Shown: piece by piece, positions 19,502 to 30,538 of the stretch
Numbering within the stretch: the stretch's first letter is position 1
Layout: every line of letters begins with the position of its first letter
NCBI GenBank assembly: GCA_021784125.1
Contig: JAJXTF010000003.1
Span: 1 to 40,484 of the forward strand
Origin: Pseudomonadota bacterium
Lineage (GTDB): Bacteria > Pseudomonadota > Gammaproteobacteria > Burkholderiales > Casimicrobiaceae
DNA: 40,484 bases
Direction: 5' to 3'
Made by a program: the position numbers and the translations under genes
Notes under the pieces: generated by a model
Seen by the model: the letters and a program-made list of their open reading frames with translations, nothing else
Told to the model about the DNA's origin: nothing
Databases searched by the model: none

Positions 19502-20650
19502 CTATTCCGGGGCCCCGGTCGGCGTTCCGTCGGTCATGTGCGGCAGCGCCATGTAGTCGCGCGTGCGCATTTCGATCAGTCGACTGACGGTACGCGGAAA
19601 TTCGTCCGCGTGCGGTCCCTCGAGGTACAGCGACTCGGCCGACACGGCCGCGGATGCGACGAGCTTCACGCGATGATCGTACAGGATGTCGATCAGCCAC
19701 GTGAAGCGCCTTGCCTGGTCAGCCGAGCCGGCATCCATGCGCGGAATGCCCGACAGGAAGACGACCGCGAACCGCCGGGCGATCTCGAGGTAGTCGCGCT
19801 GCGAGCGGGGCCCGTCGCACAGTGCCGCGAAATCGAACCACACGACGCTGCCCGCACGGTACCTCGCGACCACCGACCGGCCTTCGACCTCGAAACGCAG
19901 CTCCTCGTCGGGGCCGGCGCGCATGTGCTCGAAGACGGCGCGCATCGCCGCGTCGGCCGCCGGACCGGCCGGCACGTGCCAGATCGTCAGGTGCTCCAGC
20001 GCCTGCAGCCTGTAGTCGACGCCCGCATCGACCTCGACGACGTCGAGCCAGTGCTTGATCAGGTCGATCGCCGGCAGGAAGCGTTCGCGCAGCAGTCCGT
20101 CGGGCCACAGCCTGTCGGGCGCGTAGTTGGAGGTCATCACCAGCACGACGCCCGACTCGAACAGCGCGGACAGAAGCCGGCCCAGGATCATCGCGTCCGC
20201 GATGTCGGAGACGTGGAATTCGTCGAAGCAGATCAGGCGATAGCGCCTGGCGATCTGCACGGCGACGGTCGCGAGCGGATCGGCCTCGTCCTTCAACGCC
20301 CCGAGCGCGACGTGGATCTCGCGCATGAAAGCGTGGAAGTGGATGCGCGTCTTGCGCCGGACGGCCACCGTCGCGTAGAAGCTGTCCATCAGCAGACTCT
20401 TGCCGCGCCCGACGCCTCCCCACAGGTAGACGCCGCGCGGGACCTCGGGGGACGCGAAAAGCCTCCGGAGCTTCGACTGTCGCGCCACCCGGAACGCGGC
20501 GAGCTCGTCGGCAAGGTACTGCAGGCGCTCCAGCGCCGCCACCTGCGAATGGTCGAGGCTCGCGTGTCGGCGGTCGAGCAGCGGTTCGAGGTAATCGATC
20601 AGCGCGCCCTGGCGGCGCGTGATCTGGCCGGGAAAATCGGCTGCGCTCAA
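19502..20650 (-). CDS. zapE: ZapE/AFG1-like ATPase
   Basis: VPRGVYLWGGVGRGKSLLMDSFY (Walker A), FHAFMREIH, ICFDEFHVSDIADAMILGRLL. Confidence 0.95.
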   Translation of the reverse strand: MSAADFPGQITRRQGALIDYLEPLLDRRHASLDHSQVAALERLQYLADELAAFRVARQSKLRRLFASPEVPRGVYLWGGVGRGKSLLMDSFYATVAVRRKTRIHFHAFMREIHVALGALKDEADPLATVAVQIARRYRLICFDEFHVSDIADAMILGRLLSALFESGVVLVMTSNYAPDRLWPDGLLRERFLPAIDLIKHWLDVVEVDAGVDYRLQALEHLTIWHVPAGPAADAAMRAVFEHMRAGPDEELRFEVEGRSVVARYRAGSVVWFDFAALCDGPRSQRDYLEIARRFAVVFLSGIPRMDAGSADQARRFTWLIDILYDHRVKLVASAAVSAESLYLEGPHADEFPRTVSRLIEMRTRDYMALPHMTDGTPTGAPE

Positions 20651-20711
20651 GGGATCGGTGTCGGAGGCGGTTGCAAGGGCCGAAGGAAGCTGCGGCGCCC
20701 GGCTCCCGAGA

Positions 20712-22139
20712 TCAGAGGTTCAGGGTCCGCTTGTCGACCGCGAGCGCGGCTTCCTTCGTCGCTTCCGACAGCGACGGGTGCGCGTGGCAGATGCGCGCCA
20801 GGTCCTCGCTGGCCGCGCCGAATTCCATGGCGACCACGCCCTCGGCGATCAATTCGCTGGCCATCGGTCCGATGACGTGCATGCCCAGGATGCGGTCGGT
20901 CGCGGCGTCGGCGAGGATCTTGACGAAGCCGGTGGTGTCGCCCAGCGCGCGCGCGCGGCCGTTGGCCGAGAAGGGGAAGCTCCCGGCGCGATACGCAATC
21001 CCCGCGGCCTTCAGCTGCTGCTCGGTCTGCCCAACCCAGGCGATCTCCGGCGACGTGTATATCACCCAGGGGACGGTGTTGAAATCGACGTGGCCGTGCT
21101 CCCCGGCGATGCGCTCGGCGACCGCCACGCCCTCCTCCTCGGCCTTGTGCGCGAGCATCGGTCCGCGGACCACGTCGCCGATCGCCCAGACGCCCGGCAG
21201 GCCGGTCCGGCAATCGGCGTCGACCTCGACGAATCCGCGCGCGTCGAGCTTCAGTCCGACTGCCTGGCCGTTGAGACCTGCGGTGGTCGGCAGGCGCCCG
21301 ATCGACACGATCAGACGATCGAAGCTCGCGCTCTGTCCCGCCCCGGAAGCATCCTTGTAATCGACGTCGACGCGATCCTTGTCCACGCGCACGGCGCCGA
21401 TCGCGACGCCGAAATGCATCGCGAGACCCTGCTTGCCGAAGGCTTTCTGCGCTTCCCTGGCGATCGCCTCGTCCGCGGCGGGAAGCAGCGCCGGGAGCGC
21501 CTCGAGGATCGTGACCTCGGCGCCCAGGCGCCGCCAGACGCTGCCCATCTCCAGGCCGATGACGCCGGCGCCGACGACCCCCAGCCGCTTCGGGACCTCG
21601 GGAATCGCGAGCGCTCCCGCGTTGTCGAGTACCCGCTGGCCGTCGAACGGCGCCCCGGGGAGCGCGCGCGGCGTCGAACCCGTCGCCACGATCACGTGGT
21701 GCGCCGTCAGCGACGCGGCGCCGGGCCCCACGACTGTGACCTTCCATCGCTCGCCGTCCCGGCCCGCGAACGAGCCGCGTCCGTGGAAGAAGGCGATCTT
21801 GTTCTTCTTGAACAGGTACAGGATGCCGTCGTTGTTCTGCCGGACCACCCTGTCCTTGCGGGCGAGCATCCTCGCGACGTCGATCGTGAGGCCGGACACG
21901 CCGATGCCGTGGTCGGCGAAGGCGTGGCCCGCGTGCTCGAAGTTCTCCGACGACTGCAGCAGCGCCTTGGAGGGAATGCAGCCGACGTTGGTGCAGGTTC
22001 CGCCGGGCGCGGGCTTGCCGTCGGGACGCGCGCCGTCGTCGATGCACGCGGTCGAAAGGCCCAGTTGCGCGGCGCGGATCGCGGCGATGTAGCCGCCGGG
22101 ACCGCCCCCGATCACGACGACGTCGAAGTTATCTGCCAT
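20712..22139 (-). CDS. lpdA: dihydrolipoyl dehydrogenase (E3)
   Basis: [71 protein letters not shown]. Confidence 0.97.
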   Translation of the reverse strand: MADNFDVVVIGGGPGGYIAAIRAAQLGLSTACIDDGARPDGKPAPGGTCTNVGCIPSKALLQSSENFEHAGHAFADHGIGVSGLTIDVARMLARKDRVVRQNNDGILYLFKKNKIAFFHGRGSFAGRDGERWKVTVVGPGAASLTAHHVIVATGSTPRALPGAPFDGQRVLDNAGALAIPEVPKRLGVVGAGVIGLEMGSVWRRLGAEVTILEALPALLPAADEAIAREAQKAFGKQGLAMHFGVAIGAVRVDKDRVDVDYKDASGAGQSASFDRLIVSIGRLPTTAGLNGQAVGLKLDARGFVEVDADCRTGLPGVWAIGDVVRGPMLAHKAEEEGVAVAERIAGEHGHVDFNTVPWVIYTSPEIAWVGQTEQQLKAAGIAYRAGSFPFSANGRARALGDTTGFVKILADAATDRILGMHVIGPMASELIAEGVVAMEFGAASEDLARICHAHPSLSEATKEAALAVDKRTLNL

Positions 22140-22160
22140 GGCGCGGGATTCGGTTCGTCA

Positions 22161-22196
22161 CCCTTTCCCGCGTGCGGGATAGGGCCGGGATGAGGG
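22161..22196. repeat. Degenerate REP-like intergenic palindrome (odhB-lpdA gap), same architecture as 8618-8653
   Basis: ccctttcccg-cgtg-cgggataggg (one mismatch) followed by cc-gggatgaggg. Confidence 0.5.
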
Positions 22197-22199
22197 AGT

Positions 22200-23447
22200 T
22201 CACAGGTCGAGCAGCAGGCGCGCCGGATCCTCGAGCGCCTCCTTGATCGCGACCAGCGACAGCACGGCCTCGCGCCCGTCGATGATCCGGTGATCGTAGG
22301 ACTGCGCCAGGTAGTTCATCGGCCGCACGACGATCTGGCCGCTTTCGACCACCGCGCGATCCCTGGTCGCATGCACGCCGAGGATCGCCGATTGCGGCGG
22401 ATTGATGATGGGCGTGGACAGCATCGACCCGAACACCCCGCCGTTGCTGATCGTGTACGTGCCTCCGGTCAGCTCCTCGACGGTCAGCTTGCCGTCCTGG
22501 GCGCGCTTGCCGTACTCGGCGATCTGGCGCTCGATGTCGGCGATCGACATCTGGTCGGCGTCGCGCAGGATCGGCACGACCAGGCCGCGCGGACTGCCGA
22601 CTGCGATGCCGATGTCGTAGTAGCCGTGATAGACGATGTCGCTGCCGTCGATCGACGCATTGACCAGCGGAAACTTCTTCAGCGCATGCACGGCGGCCTT
22701 GACGAAGAAACCCATGAAGCCGAGCTTGACGCCGTGCTCTTTCTCGAAGCGCTCCTTGTAGCGGTTGCGCAGGTCGATCACCGGCTGCATGTTGACTTCG
22801 TTGAACGTCGTCAGGATCGCTGCCGTCGACTGCGACTGCACGAGTCGCTCCGCCACGCGGGCGCGCAGCCGCGACATCGGCACCCGCTGCTCGGGACGGA
22901 TGCCGAGGGCGGCGGGCAGCGGGACGACCGGCACCGGCCGGGCCGAAGCTGCAGCGCCCTGGGTCGCGGGCACCGTCGCAGGCGCGCCCGCTGCTCCTTC
23001 GCCTGCGGAGGCGAGGACGTCGCCCTTGGTGATCCTCCCGCCACGTCCGGTGCCGGGAATCGTCGCCTGGTCGAGCCCCTGGTCGGCGATCATCTTCCGC
23101 GCCGCCGGCATCGCGCTGGCGGCAGCCGCGGACGGCGGCTTCGCTTCCGCCGCTGCGGCGGGCGCGGCGGGCGAGGCTGCCGCCGCACCGGCGGCTGAAG
23201 CGCCCTTCGCCGCAGTGTCGATCACCGCGATCACGTCGTTCGACTTGACTGTCGAACCGTCGGGCTGCGCGATCTCGACCAGCACGCCGTCGCCCGGCGC
23301 CGGCAGCTCGAGCACGACCTTGTCGGTCTCGACGTCGATCAAGTTCTCGTCGCGCCGGACCGCCTCGCCCGCCTTCTTGTGCCAGGTCAGAAGCGTCGCC
23401 TCGGCGACGGACTCCGGGAGTTGCGGGACTTTCACTTCGATTCTCAT
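22200..23447 (-). CDS. odhB: 2-oxoglutarate dehydrogenase E2 component (dihydrolipoyl succinyltransferase)
   Basis: N-terminal lipoyl domain ([17 protein letters not shown]), Ala/Pro linker, peripheral-subunit binding domain, [12 protein letters not shown] catalytic motif. Confidence 0.97.
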   Translation of the reverse strand: MRIEVKVPQLPESVAEATLLTWHKKAGEAVRRDENLIDVETDKVVLELPAPGDGVLVEIAQPDGSTVKSNDVIAVIDTAAKGASAAGAAAASPAAPAAAAEAKPPSAAAASAMPAARKMIADQGLDQATIPGTGRGGRITKGDVLASAGEGAAGAPATVPATQGAAASARPVPVVPLPAALGIRPEQRVPMSRLRARVAERLVQSQSTAAILTTFNEVNMQPVIDLRNRYKERFEKEHGVKLGFMGFFVKAAVHALKKFPLVNASIDGSDIVYHGYYDIGIAVGSPRGLVVPILRDADQMSIADIERQIAEYGKRAQDGKLTVEELTGGTYTISNGGVFGSMLSTPIINPPQSAILGVHATRDRAVVESGQIVVRPMNYLAQSYDHRIIDGREAVLSLVAIKEALEDPARLLLDL

Positions 23448-23499
23448 GGGACCGCTCTCGTTGTTGTCTCCCGATCAGACGATCGGGGCACCTTTCCGT

Positions 23500-26340
23500 T
23501 CACCGCGCGGGCAGCATCTCGCCGGACTTGAGCTCGTCGGCAAATGCGTCCTCGACGAGCTGCTTCTGCTCGGCGTTGTGCTTGGCGGCATAGCCGACCG
23601 CAGTGGACGCCGACACCGGACGGCCCGCGTAGGCGAGCAGCTTCTTCCTGTCGATGTCGGCGCGCATGTAGGCATTGAGCCGGTACCACGCGCCCTGGTT
23701 CTGCGGCTCTTCCTGGCACCAGACGACCTCCTTCGCCGCCGCGTATTTCCCGACCTCGCGCCGGTACTCGTCGTGGGGGAACGGGTACTGCTGCTCCAGC
23801 CGCAGGATCGCGACGTCGTCGATCCTGCGCTCGCGCCGGTGGGCGAGGAGCTCGTAGTAGACCTTGCCCGAGCAGACGATGACCCGCTTCACCTTCTTCG
23901 GGTCGATCCGATCCACTTCGCCGATGACGTTGTGGAAGGCGCCCTTCGCGAGATCCTCCAGCGTGGACACCGCCTCCTTGTGTCGCAGCAGGCTCTTGGG
24001 CGTCATGACGATCAGCGGCTTGCGGAAGTGGCGGATCATCTGCCGGCGCAGCAGGTGAAACACCTGGGCCGGGGTCGAGGGCACGACGACCTGCATGTTG
24101 TGCTGCGCGCAAAGCTGCAGGTAGCGCTCGGGGCGCGCCGACGAATGCTCGGGCCCCTGGCCTTCGTAGCCGTGCGGCAGGAACAGCACCAGGTCGCAGA
24201 TCCGGCCCCATTTCACCTCGCCGGCGCTGATGAACTGGTCGATGACCACCTGCGCGCCGTTGGCGAAATCGCCGAACTGGGCTTCCCAGATCACGAGCTG
24301 CGAAGGCTCCGAGGTCGTGTAGCCGTATTCGAATCCGAGCACGGCGTTCTCGGTCAGCACCGAATCGATGATCTCGCAGTCGGCCTGCCCCTCGCGGATG
24401 TGCTGCAGCGGGATCCAGATGCCGGCATCCCATTTCTCGCGGTTCTGGTCGTGCAGCACGGCATGGCGATGCGAGAACGTGCCGCGGCCGACGTCCTCGC
24501 CGGAGATGCGCACGCCGTAGTTCTGGTCGAGCAGCGACGCGTAGGCGAGGATTTCGCCCATGCCCCAGTCGACCGGGTGCCTGCCCTCGACCATCGCGCG
24601 CCGGTCGGCCATCAGCTTCTCGACCCGCGGATGGAGCTTGAAATCGGCGGGCACGGCGGTCGCCTTCGCGCCGAGCTCCTTCAGGTGCGCGAGCGGCACC
24701 GTGGTGTCGGCGGGATCCGTCCAGTGGCGGTCCTTGTACGGGGTCCAGTCGACGATGAACGGCGGCTTGTAGTTCGACAGGACCGTCGTGTTCGTGTGAT
24801 AGCCCTTGTCCATCGCGGCGCGGTAGGTCGCGATCATCGCGTCGGCTTCCTCGGCGGTGACCACGCCCTCGGCGATCAGCCGGTCGGCGTAGAGCTTGCG
24901 CGTGCCGGGATGCTGGGCGATCTTCTTGTACATCAGCGGCTGCGTGATCATCGGCTCGTCGGCCTCGTTGTGGCCGAGGCGGCGGAAGCAGACGAGGTCG
25001 ATGAACACGTCCTTGTGGTACTTCTGCCGGTAGTCGAGCGCGATCTCGGTCGCGAGCAGGCAGGCCTCCGGATCGTCGCCGTTCACGTGCAGGATCGGCG
25101 CCTCGATCATCTTGGCGACGTCGGTGCAGTAGAGCGTGCCGCGGGTGTCGCGCGGATCGGACGTCGTGAATCCGATCTGGTTGTTGATGACGATGTGCAC
25201 CGTGCCGCCGGTGTAGTAGCCGCGGGTCTGCGCCATGTTCAGGCATTCCTGCACGACGCCCTGTCCGGCGATCGCGGCGTCGCCGTGGATCAGCACCGGC
25301 AGCACCTGGTCGCCGCGGGCATCCTTGCGCCGGTGCTGGCGCGCGCGCACGCTGCCCTCGACGACGGGGTTGACGATTTCGAGGTGCGACGGATTGAAGG
25401 CCAGCGTCACGTGCACGGGACCGCCCGGCGTCGAGATGTCGGACGAGAATCCCTGGTGGTACTTGACGTCACCCGCGGGCAGCACCTGCGCGCCCTTGCC
25501 CTCGAACTCGGAAAAGAGGTCGGAAGGCATCTTGCCCAGCGTGTTGACCAGCACGTTGAGGCGTCCCCGGTGCGCCATGCCCAGCACGATCTCCTGGACG
25601 CCGGCCGCGCCGGCGCGCTGGATCAGCAGATCGAGCATCGGCGTCATCGAATCGCCGCCCTCGCCCGAGAAGCGCTTCTGGCCGACGTACTTGGTGTGCA
25701 GGTAGCGCTCGAGGGTCTCGGCGGCGGTCAGGCGCTCCAGGATGCGCCTGCGCTGCTCGGTGCTGTAGTTCGGCTGGGAGCGGATGGGCTCGAGGCGCTC
25801 CTGGACGAAGCGCTTGACCAGAGTGTCCGAGATGTACATGTACTCGGCGCCCAGCGTCCGCGTGTACGTCTGCTTCAGGGCCTCGACGATGTCGCGCAGG
25901 CGCATCCGTGCGCCGCCGCCCTTGAAGGAGCCGACGTCGAACTCGGTGTCGAGGTCGGCCTCGGTGAAGCCGTAGGTGCGCAGGTCGAGGTCGGGAATGT
26001 ACGCCGGCTCCTGCCGCTGCAGCGGGTCGAGGCTCGCGTGCAGCATCCCGAGGGTGCGGAACTTGCCGATCATCTGCAGGACGAGCACCTGCTTGTGCAT
26101 CGTCGCCGCATCGACCATCGCGCCGGCGATCCGTCGGCTCTTCGCGAGCTCGCGGAAGGACTCGACGACCGGCGCGTGCGGCACGTCGGCCGCGTCGCCC
26201 TTCAGCTCGTCGAAGTACTCGCGCCACTCGGGAGGAACGCGGGCCGGGTCGGCGAGGTAGCTCTCGTATAGCTCCTCGACGAACGGCGCATTGCCGCCGA
26301 ACAGCGTGCTCGTCGATTCCAGGTCCTTCATCGTGCCCAT
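23500..26340 (-). CDS. odhA: 2-oxoglutarate dehydrogenase E1 component
   Basis: FGGNAPFVEELYESYLADPARVPPEWREYFD, GMAHRGRLNVLVNTLGK, GDAAIAGQGVVQE, NNQIGFTTSDPRD; 946 aa. Confidence 0.98.
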   Translation of the reverse strand: MGTMKDLESTSTLFGGNAPFVEELYESYLADPARVPPEWREYFDELKGDAADVPHAPVVESFRELAKSRRIAGAMVDAATMHKQVLVLQMIGKFRTLGMLHASLDPLQRQEPAYIPDLDLRTYGFTEADLDTEFDVGSFKGGGARMRLRDIVEALKQTYTRTLGAEYMYISDTLVKRFVQERLEPIRSQPNYSTEQRRRILERLTAAETLERYLHTKYVGQKRFSGEGGDSMTPMLDLLIQRAGAAGVQEIVLGMAHRGRLNVLVNTLGKMPSDLFSEFEGKGAQVLPAGDVKYHQGFSSDISTPGGPVHVTLAFNPSHLEIVNPVVEGSVRARQHRRKDARGDQVLPVLIHGDAAIAGQGVVQECLNMAQTRGYYTGGTVHIVINNQIGFTTSDPRDTRGTLYCTDVAKMIEAPILHVNGDDPEACLLATEIALDYRQKYHKDVFIDLVCFRRLGHNEADEPMITQPLMYKKIAQHPGTRKLYADRLIAEGVVTAEEADAMIATYRAAMDKGYHTNTTVLSNYKPPFIVDWTPYKDRHWTDPADTTVPLAHLKELGAKATAVPADFKLHPRVEKLMADRRAMVEGRHPVDWGMGEILAYASLLDQNYGVRISGEDVGRGTFSHRHAVLHDQNREKWDAGIWIPLQHIREGQADCEIIDSVLTENAVLGFEYGYTTSEPSQLVIWEAQFGDFANGAQVVIDQFISAGEVKWGRICDLVLFLPHGYEGQGPEHSSARPERYLQLCAQHNMQVVVPSTPAQVFHLLRRQMIRHFRKPLIVMTPKSLLRHKEAVSTLEDLAKGAFHNVIGEVDRIDPKKVKRVIVCSGKVYYELLAHRRERRIDDVAILRLEQQYPFPHDEYRREVGKYAAAKEVVWCQEEPQNQGAWYRLNAYMRADIDRKKLLAYAGRPVSASTAVGYAAKHNAEQKQLVEDAFADELKSGEMLPAR

Positions 26341-26401
26341 TGCCCGTACCTCGTCGCTTCAGTTCGTTGCCATGTCGAGCGGCGCCGTCCTGCACCCCAG
26401 C

Positions 26402-27706
26402 TCAGCGGTCGCCGATCGGCTTGACGCTGCGCCGCGTCGCGCCCGTGAAGAGCTGTCGCGGACGGCCGATCTTGTACTCGGGATCGGTGATCATCTCGTT
26501 GAGCTGCGCGATCCAGCCCACGGTGCGCGCCAGCGCGAAGATCGCGGTGAACAGCGACACGGGAATGCCGATCGCCTTCTGCACGATGCCGGAGTAGAAA
26601 TCGACGTTCGGATAGAGCTTGCGCTGGACGAAATAGTCGTCCTCCACGGCGATCTTCTCGAGCGCCATCGCGAGCTTGAACAGAGGATCGTCGTGCAATC
26701 CGAGCGCTTCGAGTACCTCGTGGCAGGTCTCGCGCATCAGCTTGGCGCGGGGATCGTAGTTCTTGTAGACGCGGTGCCCGAAACCCATCAGCCGCACCGT
26801 CGAGTTCTTGTCCTTCACCCTGGCGATGAACTCACCGACCCTGGCGACTCCGCCTTGCGCCTGGATGTCGTAGAGCATGTTGAGCGCGGCCTCGTTGGCG
26901 CCGCCGTGCGCCGGCCCCCACAGGCAGGCCACGCCCGCGGCGATTGCGGCGAACGGGTTCGTTCCCGAGGACGCGCACAGCCGGACCGTGGAGGTCGACG
27001 CGTTCTGCTCGTGATCCGCGTGCAGGATGAAGATGCGGTCCAGTGCGCGCACCAGCACATCGTTGACCCTGTAGTCCTCGCAGGGCGTGGCGAACATCAT
27101 CCGCATGAAGTTCGCCGCGTAGGAAAGCTCGTTGCGGGGGTACATGTACGGCTGGCCGACCGAATACTTGTAGGCCATCGCGACCAGCGTGGGCATCTTG
27201 GCGATCAGCCGGATCGCGGAGATGTCGCGCTGGTGCGCGTCGTTCAGGTTGATCGAGTCGGGATAGAACGCGCTCATCGCGCCGACCAACCCGGTCAGCA
27301 CCGCCATCGGATGGGCATCGCGCCGAAAACCGCGCATGAAGAACTGCATCTGCTCGTTGACCATCGTGTGCTTGATCACGCGGCCGGCGAAGTCCTCCTT
27401 CTGCATCGCGTCGGGGAGCTCGCCGTAGAGCAGGAGGTGGCAGACTTCGAGGAAGTCGCAGTTGACCGCCAGGTCCTCGATCGGATAGCCGCGATAGAGC
27501 AGCTCGCCCTTGTCGCCGTCGATGTACGTGATCGCCGAGCTGCAGGCCGCCGTCGACATGAATCCGGGGTCGTAGGTGAACTTGCCCGTCTTCGAATACA
27601 GCGAGCGGATGTCGATCACGTCGGGCCCGACGGTACCCGGAAGCACCGGGAAGGTGGCGGAAGGCGATCCGTCGGAAAAACTGAGGGTGGCTGTGCGGTC
27701 GTTCAT
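26402..27706 (-). CDS. gltA: citrate synthase
   Basis: [78 protein letters not shown]. Confidence 0.98.
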   Translation of the reverse strand: MNDRTATLSFSDGSPSATFPVLPGTVGPDVIDIRSLYSKTGKFTYDPGFMSTAACSSAITYIDGDKGELLYRGYPIEDLAVNCDFLEVCHLLLYGELPDAMQKEDFAGRVIKHTMVNEQMQFFMRGFRRDAHPMAVLTGLVGAMSAFYPDSINLNDAHQRDISAIRLIAKMPTLVAMAYKYSVGQPYMYPRNELSYAANFMRMMFATPCEDYRVNDVLVRALDRIFILHADHEQNASTSTVRLCASSGTNPFAAIAAGVACLWGPAHGGANEAALNMLYDIQAQGGVARVGEFIARVKDKNSTVRLMGFGHRVYKNYDPRAKLMRETCHEVLEALGLHDDPLFKLAMALEKIAVEDDYFVQRKLYPNVDFYSGIVQKAIGIPVSLFTAIFALARTVGWIAQLNEMITDPEYKIGRPRQLFTGATRRSVKPIGDR

Positions 27707-27782
27707 CGTGCTTCCTTCGGTTCCAGATTGCGGTCGGGTGCGGCACCCGGGTCGGTCCTCCGACGGCGCTCTGGCGGCACCT

Positions 27783-28028
27783 TCAGATCGATCTCAGTCG
27801 ATCGACCAGCGGGCATACCCGCGGATCGTCCGGCTCGGCACGCCCTGCGATGAGGTCCCACAGCGCGTTGTCGGGGAGGTCGAGCAGCACATCGAGCTGC
27901 GCGATGTCGTCGTCGGTCAGCCTCGCCCCCTCGGCATCTAGGAAGCGCGTGAGCACCAGGTCGTTCTCCAGCATTCCCCGGCGACAGCGCCAGCGCAAGC
28001 GGTCGTATCGGTGCCTGTCCTCGCTCAC
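27783..28028 (-). CDS. sdhE: succinate dehydrogenase assembly factor SdhE (GTG start)
   Basis: [25 protein letters not shown](L/K)E motif; between sdhB and gltA. Confidence 0.92.
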   Translation of the reverse strand: MSEDRHRYDRLRWRCRRGMLENDLVLTRFLDAEGARLTDDDIAQLDVLLDLPDNALWDLIAGRAEPDDPRVCPLVDRLRSI

Positions 28029-28046
28029 GCGCAGCCGGTCCCGGGC

Positions 28047-28742
28047 TCACACCGCCCGCTTGACGATCATCGTCTTGATGTTGCCGATCGCGCGCGTCGG
28101 ATTGAGGCCCTTCGGGCAGACGTCGACGCAATTCATGATCGAGTGGCAACGGAACAGGCGGTAGGGATCCTCGAGGTTGTCGAGCCGGTCGTTCAGGTCG
28201 CGGTCGCGGCTGTCGGCGATGAAGCGATAGGCGTTGAGCAGGCCTGCGGGGCCGACGAACTTGTCCGGGTTCCACCAGAACGACGGGCAGGCCGTCGAGC
28301 AGCACGCGCAGAGGATGCATTCGTAGAGCCCGTCGAGGCTCTCGCGGTCTTCCGGCGACTGCAGGCGCTCGCGCTCGGGTGGCGGCTCGTCGTTGACGAG
28401 ATAGGGCTTGATCGAGTGGTACTGCTTGAAGAACTGGCTCATGTCGACGATCAGGTCGCGCACGACCGGCAGCCCGGGCAGGGGCCGCAGTTCGACCGGT
28501 TCCTTCAGCGTCTTCAGGTTGGTGATGCACGCGAGCCCGTTCGTGCCGTTGATGTTCATCGCATCCGATCCGCAGACGCCTTCGCGGCAGCTGCGCCGGA
28601 AGGCGAGCGAATCGTCGACGACCTTGAGGCGGACCAGCGCATCGAGCAGCATCCGGTCGTGCGGGTCGAGCGCGATGTCGTACTCCTGGAAGCGCGGCTT
28701 CGCGTCCTTCTCCGGGTCGTAGCGGTAGATGCGGAATTTCAT
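28047..28742 (-). CDS. sdhB: succinate dehydrogenase iron-sulfur subunit
   Basis: CREGVCGSDAMNINGTNGLACIT, CILCACCSTACPSFWWN, CHSIMNCVDVCPKGLNPTRAIG. Confidence 0.98.
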   Translation of the reverse strand: MKFRIYRYDPEKDAKPRFQEYDIALDPHDRMLLDALVRLKVVDDSLAFRRSCREGVCGSDAMNINGTNGLACITNLKTLKEPVELRPLPGLPVVRDLIVDMSQFFKQYHSIKPYLVNDEPPPERERLQSPEDRESLDGLYECILCACCSTACPSFWWNPDKFVGPAGLLNAYRFIADSRDRDLNDRLDNLEDPYRLFRCHSIMNCVDVCPKGLNPTRAIGNIKTMIVKRAV

Positions 28743-28743
28743 G

Positions 28744-30510
28744 TCAGTAGGTGCGGGCCTTGGGCGGGAATGCGTCGACGGTCAGCGGCTTCAGGTTGAC
28801 CGGCTTGTAATCCAGGCGGTTGCCGTCCCGGTACCACAGCGTGTGCTTGAGCCAGTTGGCATCGTCGCGGGCCGGGTAGTCGCTGCGCGCCTGCGCGCCG
28901 CGCGATTCGCGGCGGGCTTCCGCCGAGTAGATCGTCGCCTTGGCGGTCTCGATCAGGTTGTCGAGCTCCAGCGCCTCGACCCGCGCCGTATTGAACGTTC
29001 GGCTCTTGTCGCCGATCGCGGTACGCTGCGCTCTCGCCTCGAGCTCGAGGATCTTGTCGACGCCTTCGGAAAGCAGCTGCTGATTGCGGAACACCCCGCA
29101 ATGCGCCTGCATCGACTTGCGCAGGTCGCCTGCGACCTCGGCAACGCTTTCGCCCGATGTCGCCGCATCGAGCCGCGCGAGCCGCGCCAGCGAGAGCTCG
29201 CCGGCATCCTGCGGCAGCGGCCGGTGCGACTGCGCCGACAGATTCAGCGACACGACGTGGTTGCCCGCCGAGCGCCCGAACACCAGCAGGTCGAGCAGCG
29301 AGTTGGTGCCGAGGCGGTTGGCGCCGTGGACCGACACGCAGGCACATTCGCCGACTGCATAGAGTCCGGGAACGACGACCGTCGGATCGGCCCCCTGCGG
29401 GACGACGACCTGCCCGTGGACGTTCGTGGGGATGCCGCCCATCATGTAGTGGATCGTCGGCACGACCGGGATCGGCTCCCGGATCGGGTCGACGTTGGCG
29501 AACTTGATCGCGATCTCGCGGATCGACGGCAGGCGCTTGTTGATGACCTCAGGGCCGAGGTGATCGAGCTTCAGCAGCACGTAATCCTTGTGCGGCCCGC
29601 AGCCCCGGCCTTCCTTGATCTCCTGGTCCATCGAGCGGCTGACGATGTCGCGCGAGGCGAGGTCCTTGAGGTTCGGCGCGTAGCGCTCCATGAAGCGCTC
29701 GCCCTGCGAGTTCAGCAGGATGCCACCCTCGCCGCGCACGGCCTCGGTGATCAGCACGCCGGCGCCGGCGACTCCGGTAGGATGGAACTGCCAGAACTCC
29801 ATGTCCTGCAGCGGGACGCCCGCGCGCGCCGCCATGCCCAGCCCGTCGCCGGTGTTGATGAACGCGTTGGTCGACGCCGCGAAGATGCGACCGGCGCCGC
29901 CGGTCGCGAACATCGTCGCCTTGGCCTCGAGGATCATCACCTCGCCCGTCTCCATCTCCAGCGCGGTGACGCCCAGCACCTCGCCGTCGGCGTCGCGGAT
30001 CAGGTCGAGCGCCATCCATTCGACGAAGAACTGCGTGCGCGCACGCACGTTGCGCTGGTAGAGCGTGTGCAGCATCGCGTGGCCGGTGCGATCCGCCACG
30101 GCGCAGGCGCGCTGGATCGCCTTCTCGCCGAAATTCGCCGAATGTCCGCCGAAAGGCCGCTGGTAGATCGTGCCGTCGGCATTGCGGTCGAACGGCATGC
30201 CGTAGTGCTCGAGCTCGTAGACGACCTGCGGCGCCATCCGGCACATGTACTCGATCGCGTCCTGGTCGCCGAGCCAGTCGGAACCCTTGATCGTGTCGTA
30301 CATGTGCCACAGCCAGCTGTCCTCCGACATGTTGCCCAGCGAGGCGCCGATGCCGCCCTGGGCCGCAACCGTGTGCGAGCGCGTGGGGAACACCTTGGAC
30401 AGCACGGCCACCGACAGCCCCGCCTCGGCGAGCTGCAGCGATGCGCGCATGCCCGCACCCCCGGCGCCGATGATCAGCGCGTCGAAGCGACGTACGGGAA
30501 GTCGGCTCAT
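28744..30510 (-). CDS. sdhA: succinate dehydrogenase flavoprotein subunit
   Basis: FDALIIGAGGAGMRASLQLAEAGLSVAVLSKVFPTRSHTVAAQGGI; start set at MSRLPVRRFD rather than the upstream ORF start. Confidence 0.97.
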   Translation of the reverse strand: MSRLPVRRFDALIIGAGGAGMRASLQLAEAGLSVAVLSKVFPTRSHTVAAQGGIGASLGNMSEDSWLWHMYDTIKGSDWLGDQDAIEYMCRMAPQVVYELEHYGMPFDRNADGTIYQRPFGGHSANFGEKAIQRACAVADRTGHAMLHTLYQRNVRARTQFFVEWMALDLIRDADGEVLGVTALEMETGEVMILEAKATMFATGGAGRIFAASTNAFINTGDGLGMAARAGVPLQDMEFWQFHPTGVAGAGVLITEAVRGEGGILLNSQGERFMERYAPNLKDLASRDIVSRSMDQEIKEGRGCGPHKDYVLLKLDHLGPEVINKRLPSIREIAIKFANVDPIREPIPVVPTIHYMMGGIPTNVHGQVVVPQGADPTVVVPGLYAVGECACVSVHGANRLGTNSLLDLLVFGRSAGNHVVSLNLSAQSHRPLPQDAGELSLARLARLDAATSGESVAEVAGDLRKSMQAHCGVFRNQQLLSEGVDKILELEARAQRTAIGDKSRTFNTARVEALELDNLIETAKATIYSAEARRESRGAQARSDYPARDDANWLKHTLWYRDGNRLDYKPVNLKPLTVDAFPPKARTY

Positions 30511-30538
30511 GCCCTGCCCTCCCCGGGTGCCACCGCCG

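Noticed and set aside
18374-20875. 833-aa + strand ORF opposite acuI and zapE
   Set aside because: Antisense to two conserved enzymes; biased composition; no domain.
22765-26271. 1168-aa + strand ORF opposite odhA/odhB
   Set aside because: Runs antisense to confidently identified odhA and odhB; H/R/V/D-rich composition with no recognisable domain; a codon-bias shadow ORF typical of high-GC genomes.
27735-27749. Palindrome cgggtgc-g-gcacccg in the sdhE-gltA gap
   Set aside because: Short effective stem, no U-tract, and within expectation for GC-rich intergenic DNA; not called as a terminator.
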